Source: VXYL01 sp964348085 (GTDB lineage Bacteria > Pseudomonadota > Gammaproteobacteria > Pseudomonadales > Azotimanducaceae). From it: a DNA stretch of 64,000 nucleotides. The notes beneath the pieces were generated by a model, which saw nothing but the letters and a program-made list of their open reading frames with translations, had not been told where the DNA came from and did no database searches. The stretch is from assembly GCA_964348085.1 (NCBI GenBank), contig CAYGBI010000003.1, positions 29,078 to 93,077 of the forward strand, in the 5' to 3' direction. Made by a program: the position numbers and the translations under genes. Positions within the stretch are counted from its first letter, which is position 1. Every line of letters begins with the position of its first letter. Positions 8,075-17,036 of the stretch are shown one piece after another.

Positions 8075-8794
8075 GTGACCGCCACCGCGCGAGAAGACAT
8101 GCCACTCGACGAGGTCAAGCGCCGCTACGACCAAGACGGATTCGTGATTCTGCGCGGCTATCTTGACACAGACGAGGTGGAGGAACTGCGGGCGCGCGCC
8201 GAACCGGTAGCGCGAAAGATGCTCGCCGAGCGGGCACCGGGCACACCATTCAGCAACATCGCCAAGGAGCTTCAGAAGCACAGCCCTTGGTTTGCGAAGC
8301 GGCTGCAGGCCGGTCGGCACTTGCCGCTCGTGAAGGCGCTCATCGGCGACGAGTTGGTGCCGGCGACCGCCGCTTGGTTCGACCGGCCAAGCGGCTGCGA
8401 GGAGGAAGTCGCGCCCCACATCGACGGCATCGGGCGGGATCGGAGCCCGAGCCTCGGTGCCACCATCTGGTTCGCCCTGGACGCGGCGGATACGGACAAT
8501 GGCTGCCTCCACTACGGTCCCGGTACCCATCTGGTGGTACATCCGACCGGCATTCCTATCCCGGGATTCGACACTAGGAACGCAACGGCGGCGACAGTGG
8601 CGGCGGGCGACGCTGTGCTACACAACGCCCTGACGGTGCATTGGTCGGGCGCTAATCTCTCGCAGCGCCCGCGCCGGGCGGTGTCCTTTTTCTACTGGGG
8701 TGCGACCGGTTACGCGAAGGAGATGGCGAAGAGAAAACAAAAGACGGGACGAACCGACGAACACTTCAAGGAGAAGCAACGATGGCGGAAGTAG
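8075..8794 (+). CDS. Phytanoyl-CoA dioxygenase (PhyH) family Fe(II)/2-oxoglutarate oxygenase
   Basis: PhyH-type enzymes hydroxylate small organic substrates with Fe(II), O2 and 2-oxoglutarate. The 239-residue product contains the iron-binding HxD in APHIDGIG (about residue 117), a central WFALDAADTDNGCLHYGPGTHL segment typical of PhyH (here split as WFALDAADTDNG and CLHYGPGTHL), and a distal histidine in LTVHWSG followed by the 2OG-binding Arg region SQRPRRAVSFFYW. The start chosen is GTG 8075, because GGAGG at 8062-8066 sits 8 bp upstream; ATG 8099 is an alternative. The substrate is unknown. It overlaps the next gene by 13 bp, so the two are probably translated together. Confidence 0.85.
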   Translation: MTATAREDMPLDEVKRRYDQDGFVILRGYLDTDEVEELRARAEPVARKMLAERAPGTPFSNIAKELQKHSPWFAKRLQAGRHLPLVKALIGDELVPATAAWFDRPSGCEEEVAPHIDGIGRDRSPSLGATIWFALDAADTDNGCLHYGPGTHLVVHPTGIPIPGFDTRNATAATVAAGDAVLHNALTVHWSGANLSQRPRRAVSFFYWGATGYAKEMAKRKQKTGRTDEHFKEKQRWRK

Positions 8795-9417
8795 ATGTGA
8801 CGGCCTTGCGACCGGTGGGCGAGTTCGGTTCCAAGGCGTGGTGCGAAGCGTGCGCGAAGTATGGCGTGCAACTGCTTGAAGATGCGGAACTACCGGCGGA
8901 CCTCGATTGGGGATTCAGCGAGATCTACACCCATCCACCAGCCCGCCTGCTCGCCGCTGGACGGCCGCTCGCCGCCTACTACATCATGGTCAAGGGCGGC
9001 CGAGTGACCGGCGGGGACGGTGCGCCGGCGGCCTGTCGCGCCCTACCCGGCTTTCATGTTGAGATTCAGTGGGCGGCGATCTGCAATCAGTCGCGGGCCA
9101 AGTACGGGCGGGAGGGTCAGCGGCAGCGCTCCGCCGAGGAGAAGACGCTGTTCGCGGACATCGCGGAGCATGTTGGGCGGCCAAATCCCCTCGCCCTCGG
9201 CGGAGGCCCGAAGGCGGTATGGCCCGCCGCCGTCGCCGCCGCCCTCGGCAAAGGCGCGGAGCAAGGCGGCGGGCTGCACAATATCGCCGCAAGTCTGCAA
9301 TCGCCGTCTCCAGAATTCGCGCACTTGCCTACGACGGAACTCGGCGTTCCCGTGTTCTCGAAGATGACGGACGACCAAAAGCGAGCTTTTCTGCGACTCT
9401 GCGCGGTAGCCCCATAA
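8782..9417 (+). CDS. Hypothetical protein translationally coupled to a PhyH dioxygenase
   Basis: The 211-residue protein begins MAEVDVTALRPVGEFGSK and overlaps the end of the PhyH gene. An AAGGAG lies about 8 bp before the ATG. It has no signal peptide or membrane segment. The region YIMVKGGRVTGGDGAP (about residues 68-83) and FHVEIQWAAICNQSRAKYG (about 91-109) are the most distinctive parts. The C-terminal half is Ala/Gly-rich and ends KMTDDQKRAFLRLC. I do not recognise the family. The overlap suggests that it works with the dioxygenase, for instance in substrate binding, but this is inference. Confidence 0.65.
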   Translation: MAEVDVTALRPVGEFGSKAWCEACAKYGVQLLEDAELPADLDWGFSEIYTHPPARLLAAGRPLAAYYIMVKGGRVTGGDGAPAACRALPGFHVEIQWAAICNQSRAKYGREGQRQRSAEEKTLFADIAEHVGRPNPLALGGGPKAVWPAAVAAALGKGAEQGGGLHNIAASLQSPSPEFAHLPTTELGVPVFSKMTDDQKRAFLRLCAVAP

Positions 9418-9482
9418 GAGTCACGGCGACGAAAACGTGCGGTTCATGGGGAAGTCACGCTAGACCCGCCGCTCGGCACCCG

Positions 9483-11585
9483 CTAGTTGGCGAATTGGTA
9501 ACGCAATCCCGCGTAGACGCCGCGGCCGGGCGCGACAAAGCCAAACACTTCCTCGTAGTCCTCGTCCAAGGCGTTTTCGATGCGGGCGAACAGGGTCAGT
9601 CCCTCGGTTAGACGGTAACTGCCGGCCACGGACAGCAGCGCGAACTCATCGAGCCGCACGCGCTCGCGGTACGGCGGCACCGGCGGGAAGTAGAAGTCGT
9701 CCTGGGTGCCGTTGTAGTCGATATTGAGGTTGAGGTTGGCGCGGCCAGCCAAGAAATCCCAGTCGAGATTGGCGCTCGCGGTGTGTTCGGGCCGCCGTAT
9801 CTCCCGCTCGAAGGTACCGGCGTTGTTCTCTTCGGCGTCGAGCCAAGCATAGGCGAACCCCAGCCGAAGCCAAGTCGCTGGCAGCCAATGGCCCTGCAAC
9901 TCCAAACCCCGCCGCCGGCTCTTGCCATCCTCGTTGCCGGCCGTGAAGAGGCCGATTGCCGGGTCGAAGATGAAGCCGTCGATCTCGTCCCGCAACGCCT
10001 CGTCGAACCAAGTCAGCCCCAGAGTGAACGGGCCATCAAGCCGCCCGGTGTCGACGCCCACTTCCCAGCCCCGCGAGTGTTCGGGCTTGAGGTCTGGGTT
10101 GCCGAAGAAACTGGTGAAGTAGCCGTAGCGCTCCGTGAACGTGGGGTGCTTGCTGCCGGTGCCGTAGGCGGCGCGCAGCTTGACCGCTTCCGCAAGGCGC
10201 CACGCGGCGCTCACCCGACCCGTCGTCTTGTTCCGGAAGTCGCTGTTGCGATCAGCGCGGGCGCTCGCAAGCAGTGCGAAAGCCGGGGTGATGTCGCCGC
10301 TGTACTCGAATACGAAGGAATCCGCGCTCATGTCCTCATCCCGGTTCGGGTCGCCGAAACCCACCGGCCCCCGCTGCGAGAAGCGCTGCTCTTGGCGCTC
10401 GTAAGCGCCGGTGACCATTTGGCCCTCGGCTAGGGAGACACTGGTCTGATAGGTGAACACACCGGCCCGCGTGCTGGTGGTGTTCAGGTCGTAGCCGGTG
10501 GTTGCGAGGGCGTTCTCGGTGAGGTTCTCGTTGTCGGTATTGGTTGAGGCGTAGCTGAACCGATGCTGCCAGCGGCCGCCTAGGGTGTCGAGGGTGGCGC
10601 TCAGCCGGCCGTAGAGCTGACGGGCTTCGGTCTCGTTGTCTCGGTCGGAGGGCAAGCCGGTGCTGAAGTCGACCCCGTCGAACTTGGTGCTCGTATCGGT
10701 GTAGCGGAGACTTCCGGACGTGCGCAAGCTCCGGTCGAAGTCGTAGTCAAGGGCGAGGCCGAGCGTGGCGTTGCTATGGCCGTCCCGTTCGTCGCCACTG
10801 CGGGATATGTTGGCGCCACCTGTTTCCAGGCTGCTTGCGCCGACGCGCATACGCAGTCGGTCGTCGCCGTAGCCGGCGCTAGCGTCGAAGCGCCGCCAAT
10901 CGTCGCTGCCGCCCTCCACGAACGCTGCGCCGCTAGCGCCCGCTTCCGCCCGGCGAGTGGCGACGCGGATTACGCCCGAGAGCGCGTCGCTGCCCCATAG
11001 CGAACTCTGCGGGCCGCGGATGATCTCCACGGACTCGACGCCGGCAGCCAACAGGTTGGCGAAGTTGAACTCGCCGTTCTGCGCCGGGTCGTTGGCGCGC
11101 ACATTGTCGATGAACACCAAAACATGGTTGGATTCGCCGCCACCCATGCGAACCTGAGTGAGCGCTCCGACGCCACCGGACCGATTCACCGCAACGCCGG
11201 GCACCCCGCGCAGCAGTTCGCCAAGCAGCGCGCCTTGGCGCCGCGCCAACCAGTCGCTATCGAGCAAAGTGACCGAACTGCCGAGCTTGTCGGCGGGCTG
11301 CGGCAGACGCCCCGCCATTACGATGAGGGTTTCGGGGTCCGCCGAGGGTGAGCAGTTCGCCGTGGCGGCACTCTCGTTCGCCTCGGACGACGTTCGCGCT
11401 GCAAGGAGCGTGGCGCAGGCGGCGCCGTCGGAAGCGCCGTCGTCGTTCGCTACGCTAGGCGCCGCATGCGTCGCCAATAGCATGAGTGCGGCGGCGAGCG
11501 TGCCGGGGGTGCCAAGCCGGGTCCGCACCCGGGCAGGCGATTTGTTCAGTATGGCGCCCGCGGGCGACCGCGATGGCAACTTCAT
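9483..11585 (-). CDS. TonB-dependent outer-membrane receptor, BtuB-like
   Basis: This 700-residue outer-membrane receptor would import a scarce ligand (vitamin B12 or a siderophore) using TonB energy. From ATG 11585 (MKLPSRSPAG), with GAGGAG a few bases upstream, there is a signal sequence ending near AAPSVAND. A short segment follows, then the plug domain, with PGVAVNRSGGVGALTQVRMGG and VESVEIIRGPQSSLWGSDAL (about residues 130-205). The rest alternates as beta strands to the C-terminal GLRYQFAN. The plug motifs resemble BtuB, but ligand identity cannot be read from sequence. The frame remains open upstream of 11585, but that stretch is not preferred. No cobalamin riboswitch elements were found upstream. 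There are no neighbouring transport genes. Confidence 0.88.
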   Translation of the reverse strand: MKLPSRSPAGAILNKSPARVRTRLGTPGTLAAALMLLATHAAPSVANDDGASDGAACATLLAARTSSEANESAATANCSPSADPETLIVMAGRLPQPADKLGSSVTLLDSDWLARRQGALLGELLRGVPGVAVNRSGGVGALTQVRMGGGESNHVLVFIDNVRANDPAQNGEFNFANLLAAGVESVEIIRGPQSSLWGSDALSGVIRVATRRAEAGASGAAFVEGGSDDWRRFDASAGYGDDRLRMRVGASSLETGGANISRSGDERDGHSNATLGLALDYDFDRSLRTSGSLRYTDTSTKFDGVDFSTGLPSDRDNETEARQLYGRLSATLDTLGGRWQHRFSYASTNTDNENLTENALATTGYDLNTTSTRAGVFTYQTSVSLAEGQMVTGAYERQEQRFSQRGPVGFGDPNRDEDMSADSFVFEYSGDITPAFALLASARADRNSDFRNKTTGRVSAAWRLAEAVKLRAAYGTGSKHPTFTERYGYFTSFFGNPDLKPEHSRGWEVGVDTGRLDGPFTLGLTWFDEALRDEIDGFIFDPAIGLFTAGNEDGKSRRRGLELQGHWLPATWLRLGFAYAWLDAEENNAGTFEREIRRPEHTASANLDWDFLAGRANLNLNIDYNGTQDDFYFPPVPPYRERVRLDEFALLSVAGSYRLTEGLTLFARIENALDEDYEEVFGFVAPGRGVYAGLRYQFAN

Positions 11586-12165
11586 GATCGGCTCCTCGCG
11601 GTCAGTCGCACTCGCGCGATTTTCGCCTACGCTGACAGTGACGAACTGAAAACCGTACATCTGACAACTGAAAGGGGCGCACATTCGGGAGGCGCAAAGG
11701 GGCGTTGGCGTCTTCCGAACGGCAGTAAGGGGCGTTTGGTACACGACGCAAAGTGAGCGATACGAACCGAGGAGGTCGCGCGGCCGTCTCGACGTGGTGA
11801 CTGCGTGAAAGCTCGATTAGCGCCGTGGGCGCTACCAGCAATGTCTTACAGCCTTACAGCTTTCACTTACCGATTATTAGGCGTATTTCCTACCGAAATT
11901 AGGGATATCTGACCGTAGCGGCCGCATTTGCCCGGCACGCAAACTGCCACGCTTCAACTCTGCCGGAGACCGAAGGTGCCAACAACACGACGCGATTCGC
12001 AGTCTCGCTGCCGCTGGGCTGGCGCCGCAGCTTCTAGGGTCGAAAACGGCGCCGCCTTTCGCCCGAGCCGAGCCCCCTTGGCACATCGTAGGCCGTCGCC
12101 GCCAAGCGGCGAAGGCCGACGATCTGCTAGGCTGCCCGGGAACGTTGCGCCGAGGAGGATCCGCC
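11586..12165. other. Intergenic region between divergent receptor and Uma2 genes
   Basis: This 580-bp region holds no convincing gene. It should contain the promoters of both divergent neighbours. The middle (about 11840-11900) is noticeably richer in A and T than the surroundings, and includes a tandem 8-bp repeat CTTACAGC at 11845-11852 and 11853-11860, and a perfect palindrome at 11819-11833. The rest is ordinary high-GC sequence with only overlapping spurious frames. Confidence 0.5.
11819..11833. promoter_or_regulatory. Perfect palindrome, possible operator
   Basis: AGCGCC-GTG-GGCGCT is a perfect 6-bp inverted repeat with a 3-bp centre, located about 235 bp upstream of the TonB receptor start, close to the AT-rich patch. 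It could be an operator or a hairpin, and could equally be chance in GC-rich DNA. Confidence 0.2.
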
Positions 12166-13122
12166 ATGGCGACGCCACAGCCTGCCTTCGCCCTGCAGGC
12201 GCAGGACTTTTGCTTAACCAGTTCACCCGCCAGTTTGGCCGAGTTGCTCGCGCTCGACGAGGACGACCTGCCATGCACCGACGGTCAGCCCATGCCTGAC
12301 CCCGCCGAGCAGCGCGAGCACTTCACGCACGGGGTCACCGCGTTGACGCTGCACTACCAAGGCCGCGAGGTCAGCGTCGAGGGCGACCTGTTCGTCTACT
12401 TTCTCGACACCGACGACGAAGGCGAAACGGTGGTGCGCTCGGTGGCGCCGGATCTGTTCGTCGTCTTCGGCGTACCCCCGAGGCTGCGCCAGTCGTACTT
12501 GGTGTGGCAGGAAGGCAAGCCGCCGGACTTCGTGCTGGAGATCGCGTCGAGGTCGACATGGCGGGTTGACCGCTACCAAAAGCCAGCGCTGTACGCGAGG
12601 ATGGGGGTGGGCGAGTATTTCCTCTACGACCCGTCGGGCACACGGCTGGACCCGCCGCTCCAAGGCCACGTGCTTATCGACGGGGAGTACCGGCCGCTGC
12701 CGGCGACGGTGCTGGCGGACGGTCGGTCGGCGGTGTTCAGCCCGGCGCTCGGGTTGTTCGTGTGCCTGTCGGCAGACGGCGGCCTGCGCTGGTACGACCC
12801 GGAGACGGGCCGAGACCTACCGACCCTAGCGGAGGAGGCGGCCGCCCGCAAGACCGCCCAGGCGGCTCGCCGGGAAGCCGAGGCGCGGGCAGAGGCGGAA
12901 GCTACGGCTCGTCGGGAAGCGGAGGCGCAGGCGGAGGCGGAAGCTACGGCTCGTCGGCAAGCGGAGGCGCAGGCGGAGGCGGAAGCTACGGCTCGTCGGA
13001 AAGCGGAGGCGCGGGCGGAGGCAGAAGCTACGGCTCGTCGGATTGCAGAGGCTCGGGCCGCCGAGGCCAAACGCCAGCTCGCCGAGCTGCAGTCGCCAAC
13101 CCCGCCAAACAAGAGGCATTAA
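12166..13122 (+). CDS. Uma2-family (DUF820) restriction endonuclease-fold protein with repetitive coiled-coil tail
   Basis: The 318-residue protein starts at ATG 12166 with GAGGAGG 8 bp upstream. Residues about 60-190 show the Uma2 PD-(D/E)XK-like core: VRSVAPDLFVVFGVP, PPDFVLEIASRSTWRVDRYQK (split as PPDFVLEIASRS and TWRVDRYQK) and YARMGVGEYFLYDPSG. The D-(x)n-E-x-(S/T) pattern and following Lys fit the nuclease fold, although the biochemical role of this family is poorly known. Residues about 225-310 are four nearly identical 14-residue repeats (ARREAEARAEAEAT) that form a charged coiled coil. The gene for a secreted repeat protein begins 1 bp after the stop. Confidence 0.85.
   Translation: MATPQPAFALQAQDFCLTSSPASLAELLALDEDDLPCTDGQPMPDPAEQREHFTHGVTALTLHYQGREVSVEGDLFVYFLDTDDEGETVVRSVAPDLFVVFGVPPRLRQSYLVWQEGKPPDFVLEIASRSTWRVDRYQKPALYARMGVGEYFLYDPSGTRLDPPLQGHVLIDGEYRPLPATVLADGRSAVFSPALGLFVCLSADGGLRWYDPETGRDLPTLAEEAAARKTAQAARREAEARAEAEATARREAEAQAEAEATARRQAEAQAEAEATARRKAEARAEAEATARRIAEARAAEAKRQLAELQSPTPPNKRH
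12871..13038 (+). repeat. Four tandem 42-bp repeats inside the Uma2 gene
   Basis: Units begin at 12871, 12913, 12955 and 12997, and a decaying fifth starts at 13039. Each encodes 14 residues of an Ala/Glu/Arg coiled coil. The units are almost identical at the DNA level, differing mainly in one variable codon (Glu, Glu, Gln, Lys) and a few Arg/Gln positions. This points to recent expansion by slippage or recombination. The reading frame is preserved whatever the copy number. Confidence 0.85.
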
Positions 13123-15643
13123 GTGGTTCGAGTCGCCCGGGCTTGCCGCATCGTCGCGGTCCTCTTCGCCCTCCAAACTGTTGCTCTGAACGATCTCGAC
13201 CCCGGTGTGACGCTCAGCGACCACAACGGCGACGGCAACGACGACGTCCTGCTGCGGCACGCCGACGGACGCTGGTTCTACTACCCCATGGACGGGCGAC
13301 GGAGCTTGGCCGGCGAGCGCGGCACGGCGAGCCTCACCCGCAACGGCGACTGGCGCTTCGCCGGCACCGGCGACCTCAACGGCGACGGCAACGACGACGT
13401 CCTGTTGCGGCACGTCGACGGGCGTTGGTTCTACTACCCCATGGACGGGCGACGGAGCCTGGCGGACGGGCGCGGCACGGCCAACCTCACCCGCAACCTC
13501 GATTGGCGGTTCGCCGGCATCGGCGACCTCAACGGCGACGGCAACGACGACGTCCTGTTGCGGCACGCCGACGGANNNNNNNNNNNNNNNNNNNNNNNNN
13601 NNNNNNNNNNNNNNNNNNNNNNNNNNNNNNNNNNNNNNNNNNNNNNNNNNNNNNNNNNNNNNNNNNNNNNNNNNNCACGCCGACGGACGCTGGTTCTACT
13701 ACCCCATGGACGGGCGACGGAGCTTGGCCGATGGGCGCGGCACGGCGAGCCTCACCCGCAACCTCGATTGGCGTTTCGCCGGCATCGGCGACCTCAACGG
13801 CGACGGCAACGACGACGTCCTGCTGCGGCACGCCGACGGACGCTGGTTCTACTACCCCATGGACGGGCGACGGAGCTTGGCCGATGGGCGCGGCACGGCG
13901 AACCTCACCCGCAACCTCGACTGGCGTTTCGCCGGCATCGGCGACCTCAACGGCGACGGCAACGACGATGTGCTACTACGCCGCCGCGACGGACGTTGGC
14001 AGTACTATCCGATGGACGGCCGGCGCAACCGACCGGCTGAACGAGGCTCCGCCGCCATAACCACGAACTTGCAGTGGTCGAGCGCTTCGTCGGCCGCGTT
14101 GCGCGCACCCATCCTGAACGCCATTCCAAGCCACGGCGTCGCCGCAGCGGCAGCAGCCAAGCACATCAATATCGCCCACTTCGCCCCGCCGGAACTGGCG
14201 TTCAGCTACACCGGCGGGTGTCGACCCACGGGTGTCCCGTTGCGGCGTACGTTGGTCGACTTGAGCGAGAACCAAGGGCGAGAGGTGGTGGATCACCAAC
14301 TGCGGTGCGAAGTCGACGCCAACACATCCTATCGGGCCGCGGTGGACGGTCGTGGCGCGGACGGTGCGCGCTACCGCGCCCAAGTCGACTTCTACCGCCG
14401 GGACGACGAGGCGCCGCAACTCGCCGTACGCGCGCAGGACACCATCCCGGCGGCGGTGGTAAACGGGTTCATCGAAACCTACGTGGACCAATATCCAATC
14501 GAAGTCGATCCTGAATTGGCACCAGTGGCGCTCCGGCTGATCAATGAGATCGCTGGTCGTGAATGGCCGACAATTTACTCGAAGGATGCCGTTTATGATG
14601 TTGTTTCTCAGCGAGTTTCCTATTCCTCCCCCGATCCCCACGGGCGTCAGGGGCCCGCGCTGACCGGTCTCGTCACCATGCCGGACATCGCCGATGTGCA
14701 AGATTTCGAGCGCAGGGACCGCGTGGTGGTGCTGAGCCATGCCACGGGTTCCACCCCCGGTGACCGCTCGTCCACGGATGGTTGGCACATTTTCGCCGCC
14801 CTGCTCGCTGGACGCGGCTTCCTCGTGATAGCCCCGGACAACTGGGGGCGCGGCGGCGTCGCACCGTCCGACGAGCCAGAAACCTACCTGATGGCGAACC
14901 CAGTCGCCACCAACAGCTTGGACATGATCGAAGCGGTGTTGGCGAACGAAGACTATCGTGCGTTCCACAACCCGGACGACGAGGCGGACCTCGCGGTCAT
15001 CGGCTACTCCCAAGGTGCGCATTCGGCGATCGCCCTATGGTTGGCAAGCGAGGTTCGCGACGCAGAAGTCAACATAAGCGACCTCTACGTCGGCGGCGGG
15101 CCGCTCAATCTGCATCAGTCCCTCATCGGCTCGCTGCAACGGATCGACGGCAGTTGCGACGGCAACCCTTGGTGCGCTGACGTGGATGTCGACACCGCCC
15201 TGCCCTACTTCACGGATCGGATTCTGCCGGGCTATCTGAAATACACCAACACCGGTCTTGTGCGACACGATGTCGTGGAAGCCGACCGGCTGACCGAGGA
15301 TTTCGTCCAAGGCATGCTCAACGGCGACGTGCGCTACGACACATTCAAGGCGTTAATGCAGTTGAACTCATTCACCAACTTCAGCGATTTGGCCGTTGCT
15401 TTGCCGGACAGTGACACGCGCATTCGCCTCTACCACTCCAAATACGACCGTTTGGTGGCCAAACAGAACACTCAGCAGTTCTACGACCTACTCAACCCTG
15501 ACTTCAACGCGACGTTTCTCGACAAGGAATGCAGTTCCACCGAATACGGCGTCGTCGCCGACTTGACGCAGGTCGGCCTCGTGCATGCGATATGCGGCAT
15601 CGAGATGCTCGACGACACGCTGCGAGAGCTTGCAGCAAGATGA
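13123..15643 (+). CDS. Secreted FG-GAP/VCBS-like repeat protein fused to an alpha/beta hydrolase (spans assembly gap)
   Basis: The left part starts at GTG 13123, directly after the Uma2 stop, with a signal-like N-terminus (ACRIVAVLFALQTVAL). Copies of a 51-residue repeat follow, each with GDLNGDGNDDVLLRHADG and WFYYPMDGRRSL; DxNGDGxxD is the calcium-binding motif of FG-GAP/VCBS propeller repeats. After 100 N the same repeats resume and lead into about 500 residues with an alpha/beta hydrolase domain. The nucleophile elbow is AVIGYSQGAHSAIA, with HATGSTPGDRSSTDGWH as a likely oxyanion region and LYHSKYDRLV (Asp) near the C-terminus. The two sides are in different frames only because the gap length is arbitrary. 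A secreted esterase or lipase with a calcium-stabilised repeat domain is the best reading. Confidence 0.75.
13258..13981 (+). repeat. Tandem 153-bp FG-GAP-type repeats with collapsed copies
   Basis: Nearly identical 153-bp units begin at 13258, 13411, 13564, 13676 and 13829. The unit beginning at 13564 is broken off by the N run, and the one at 13676 is the first after it. Copies differ at only a few positions. The final unit after 13982 is diverged. The number of copies hidden in the gap is unknown. Confidence 0.9.
13576..13675. other. Assembly gap (100 N)
   Basis: Exactly 100 undetermined bases lie inside a tandem repeat. A round number of N is normally a scaffolding placeholder, so the true length is unknown. 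The repeat is the obvious cause of the assembly break. Confidence 0.98.
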
Positions 15644-15718
15644 GTGCAAGAAATCGAAGAACGGCAATGCGTTGACGGCGATTGAGAGGGCGGTGCCTAG
15701 AGTCGCCGGCCGGCCGCG

Positions 15719-16999
15719 CTATCGATAAGGACACCTGCCGAGACTGATGTGCGCCTCGAAGTCGTCCCGGAAGTACCGAAGCGCGCTCGCCAGTGGTTCG
15801 ATCGCCCCCGGCGCGTGCAAACAGAAGGTGTTGGTCACCCCGCCGATGAACATCGCGTTGCGCTCCAAGAGCTCCAAGTCGCCCGCCTCGCCTCGGCCCT
15901 CTTCGATATCGGTGAGCAGTTGCTCCACCCAAGGCAATCCCTCCCGGCACGGCGTGCAGAAGCCGCAGGACTCCTGAGCGAAGAAGTGTTCGAGATTGCG
16001 GCACATGTCCACCGGGCAGATGGAATCGTCCATCAGGATCATGGTGCCGGTACCTAGCCGGCTGCCGGCGCCTTGGATCGTGCCGTAATCCATGGCGAGG
16101 TCGAGGTGTTCTTCCACTAGAAAGTCCGTGGAGGCGCCGCCCGGGAGTAGGCCGCGCAGCTTGTAGCCGGCTTTCATGCCGCCGGCGTGGTCCTCGATGA
16201 TCTCGCGAATGGTGGTGCCGATCGGCAGCTCCCACAGCCCCGGATTGTTGACCCTGCCGGAGACGCCATAAAGCTTGGTGCCGGCGTCGTCACCGATGCC
16301 GAGGTTCTGATACCAGTCGGCGCCGTTGCGAAGAATGGCCGGGACATTGCAGAAGGTCTCGACGTTGTTGACGATGGTCGGGCGACCCCATGCGCCGCTG
16401 GCCGGCGGAAACGGCGGTTTTTGCCGGGGTTGCGCACGTTTGCCTTCGAGCGCGTTCAATAGCGCGGTCTCTTCGCCGCAGATGTAACGCCCGGCGCTTC
16501 TGTGGATGCGCAGTTCGAAGTCGAAATCGGTGCCGAAGATGCCCTTGCCCAAATAGCCCTTGGCATAGGCATCGTCAATGGCTTGCTGGAGGCGTCGGCA
16601 CGGCAAGTGATACTCGCCGCGCAGGAATACATAGCCTTGGCGGGCGCCGATCGCCCAAGCGCCGGCGATCATCCCGTCGATCAACAGGTGCGGGTTGTTC
16701 TCCAAGAGATAACGATCCTTGAAGGTGCCCGGCTCCATCTCGTCGGCATTGCAGACGAGATATTTGAGACCGACATCGTCGCCCTGCGGCACAAAGCCCC
16801 ATTTCATGCCGGTGGAAAAGCCAGCGCCGCCGCGGCCCCGCAGGTTCGCTTCCCGCACTAAGCCGATGACTTCCCCGGGTGCCATGGCGAACGCCTTGCG
16901 AGAACCCGCATAGCCTCCGTGCGCCTCGTAGGCGGCCAAGTCGACAGGGCCGCCAAGCGCCTCCGGGACGCCGATCAGGGGCTTCGATTCGTCGACCAC
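15719..16999 (-). CDS. nuoF: NADH-quinone oxidoreductase subunit F
   Basis: NuoF is the NADH- and FMN-binding subunit of complex I and holds cluster N3. The 426-residue protein has the FMN/NADH segments RGRGGAGFSTGMKWGF (about 54-69) and YLVCNADEMEPGTFKDR (about 80-96), plus RSAGRYICGEETALLNALEG. The 4Fe-4S ligands are in SCGFCTPCREG (about 348-358), with a fourth Cys in NTFCLHAP. It starts at GTG 16999, 37 bp after nuoE. It is the last nuo gene in the window. nuoG would normally follow, but instead an unrelated hydrolase gene ends on the opposite strand 75 bp beyond. Confidence 0.96.
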   Translation of the reverse strand: MVDESKPLIGVPEALGGPVDLAAYEAHGGYAGSRKAFAMAPGEVIGLVREANLRGRGGAGFSTGMKWGFVPQGDDVGLKYLVCNADEMEPGTFKDRYLLENNPHLLIDGMIAGAWAIGARQGYVFLRGEYHLPCRRLQQAIDDAYAKGYLGKGIFGTDFDFELRIHRSAGRYICGEETALLNALEGKRAQPRQKPPFPPASGAWGRPTIVNNVETFCNVPAILRNGADWYQNLGIGDDAGTKLYGVSGRVNNPGLWELPIGTTIREIIEDHAGGMKAGYKLRGLLPGGASTDFLVEEHLDLAMDYGTIQGAGSRLGTGTMILMDDSICPVDMCRNLEHFFAQESCGFCTPCREGLPWVEQLLTDIEEGRGEAGDLELLERNAMFIGGVTNTFCLHAPGAIEPLASALRYFRDDFEAHISLGRCPYR

Positions 17000-17036
17000 A
17001 GCGCTTAGGTCCTCGCCCCGCTGTCGATGCCTAGCT

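Noticed and set aside
13258..13981. CRISPR-like array
   Set aside because: Regular 153-bp repeats encode a continuous protein motif and have no spacers. They are FG-GAP-type coding repeats.
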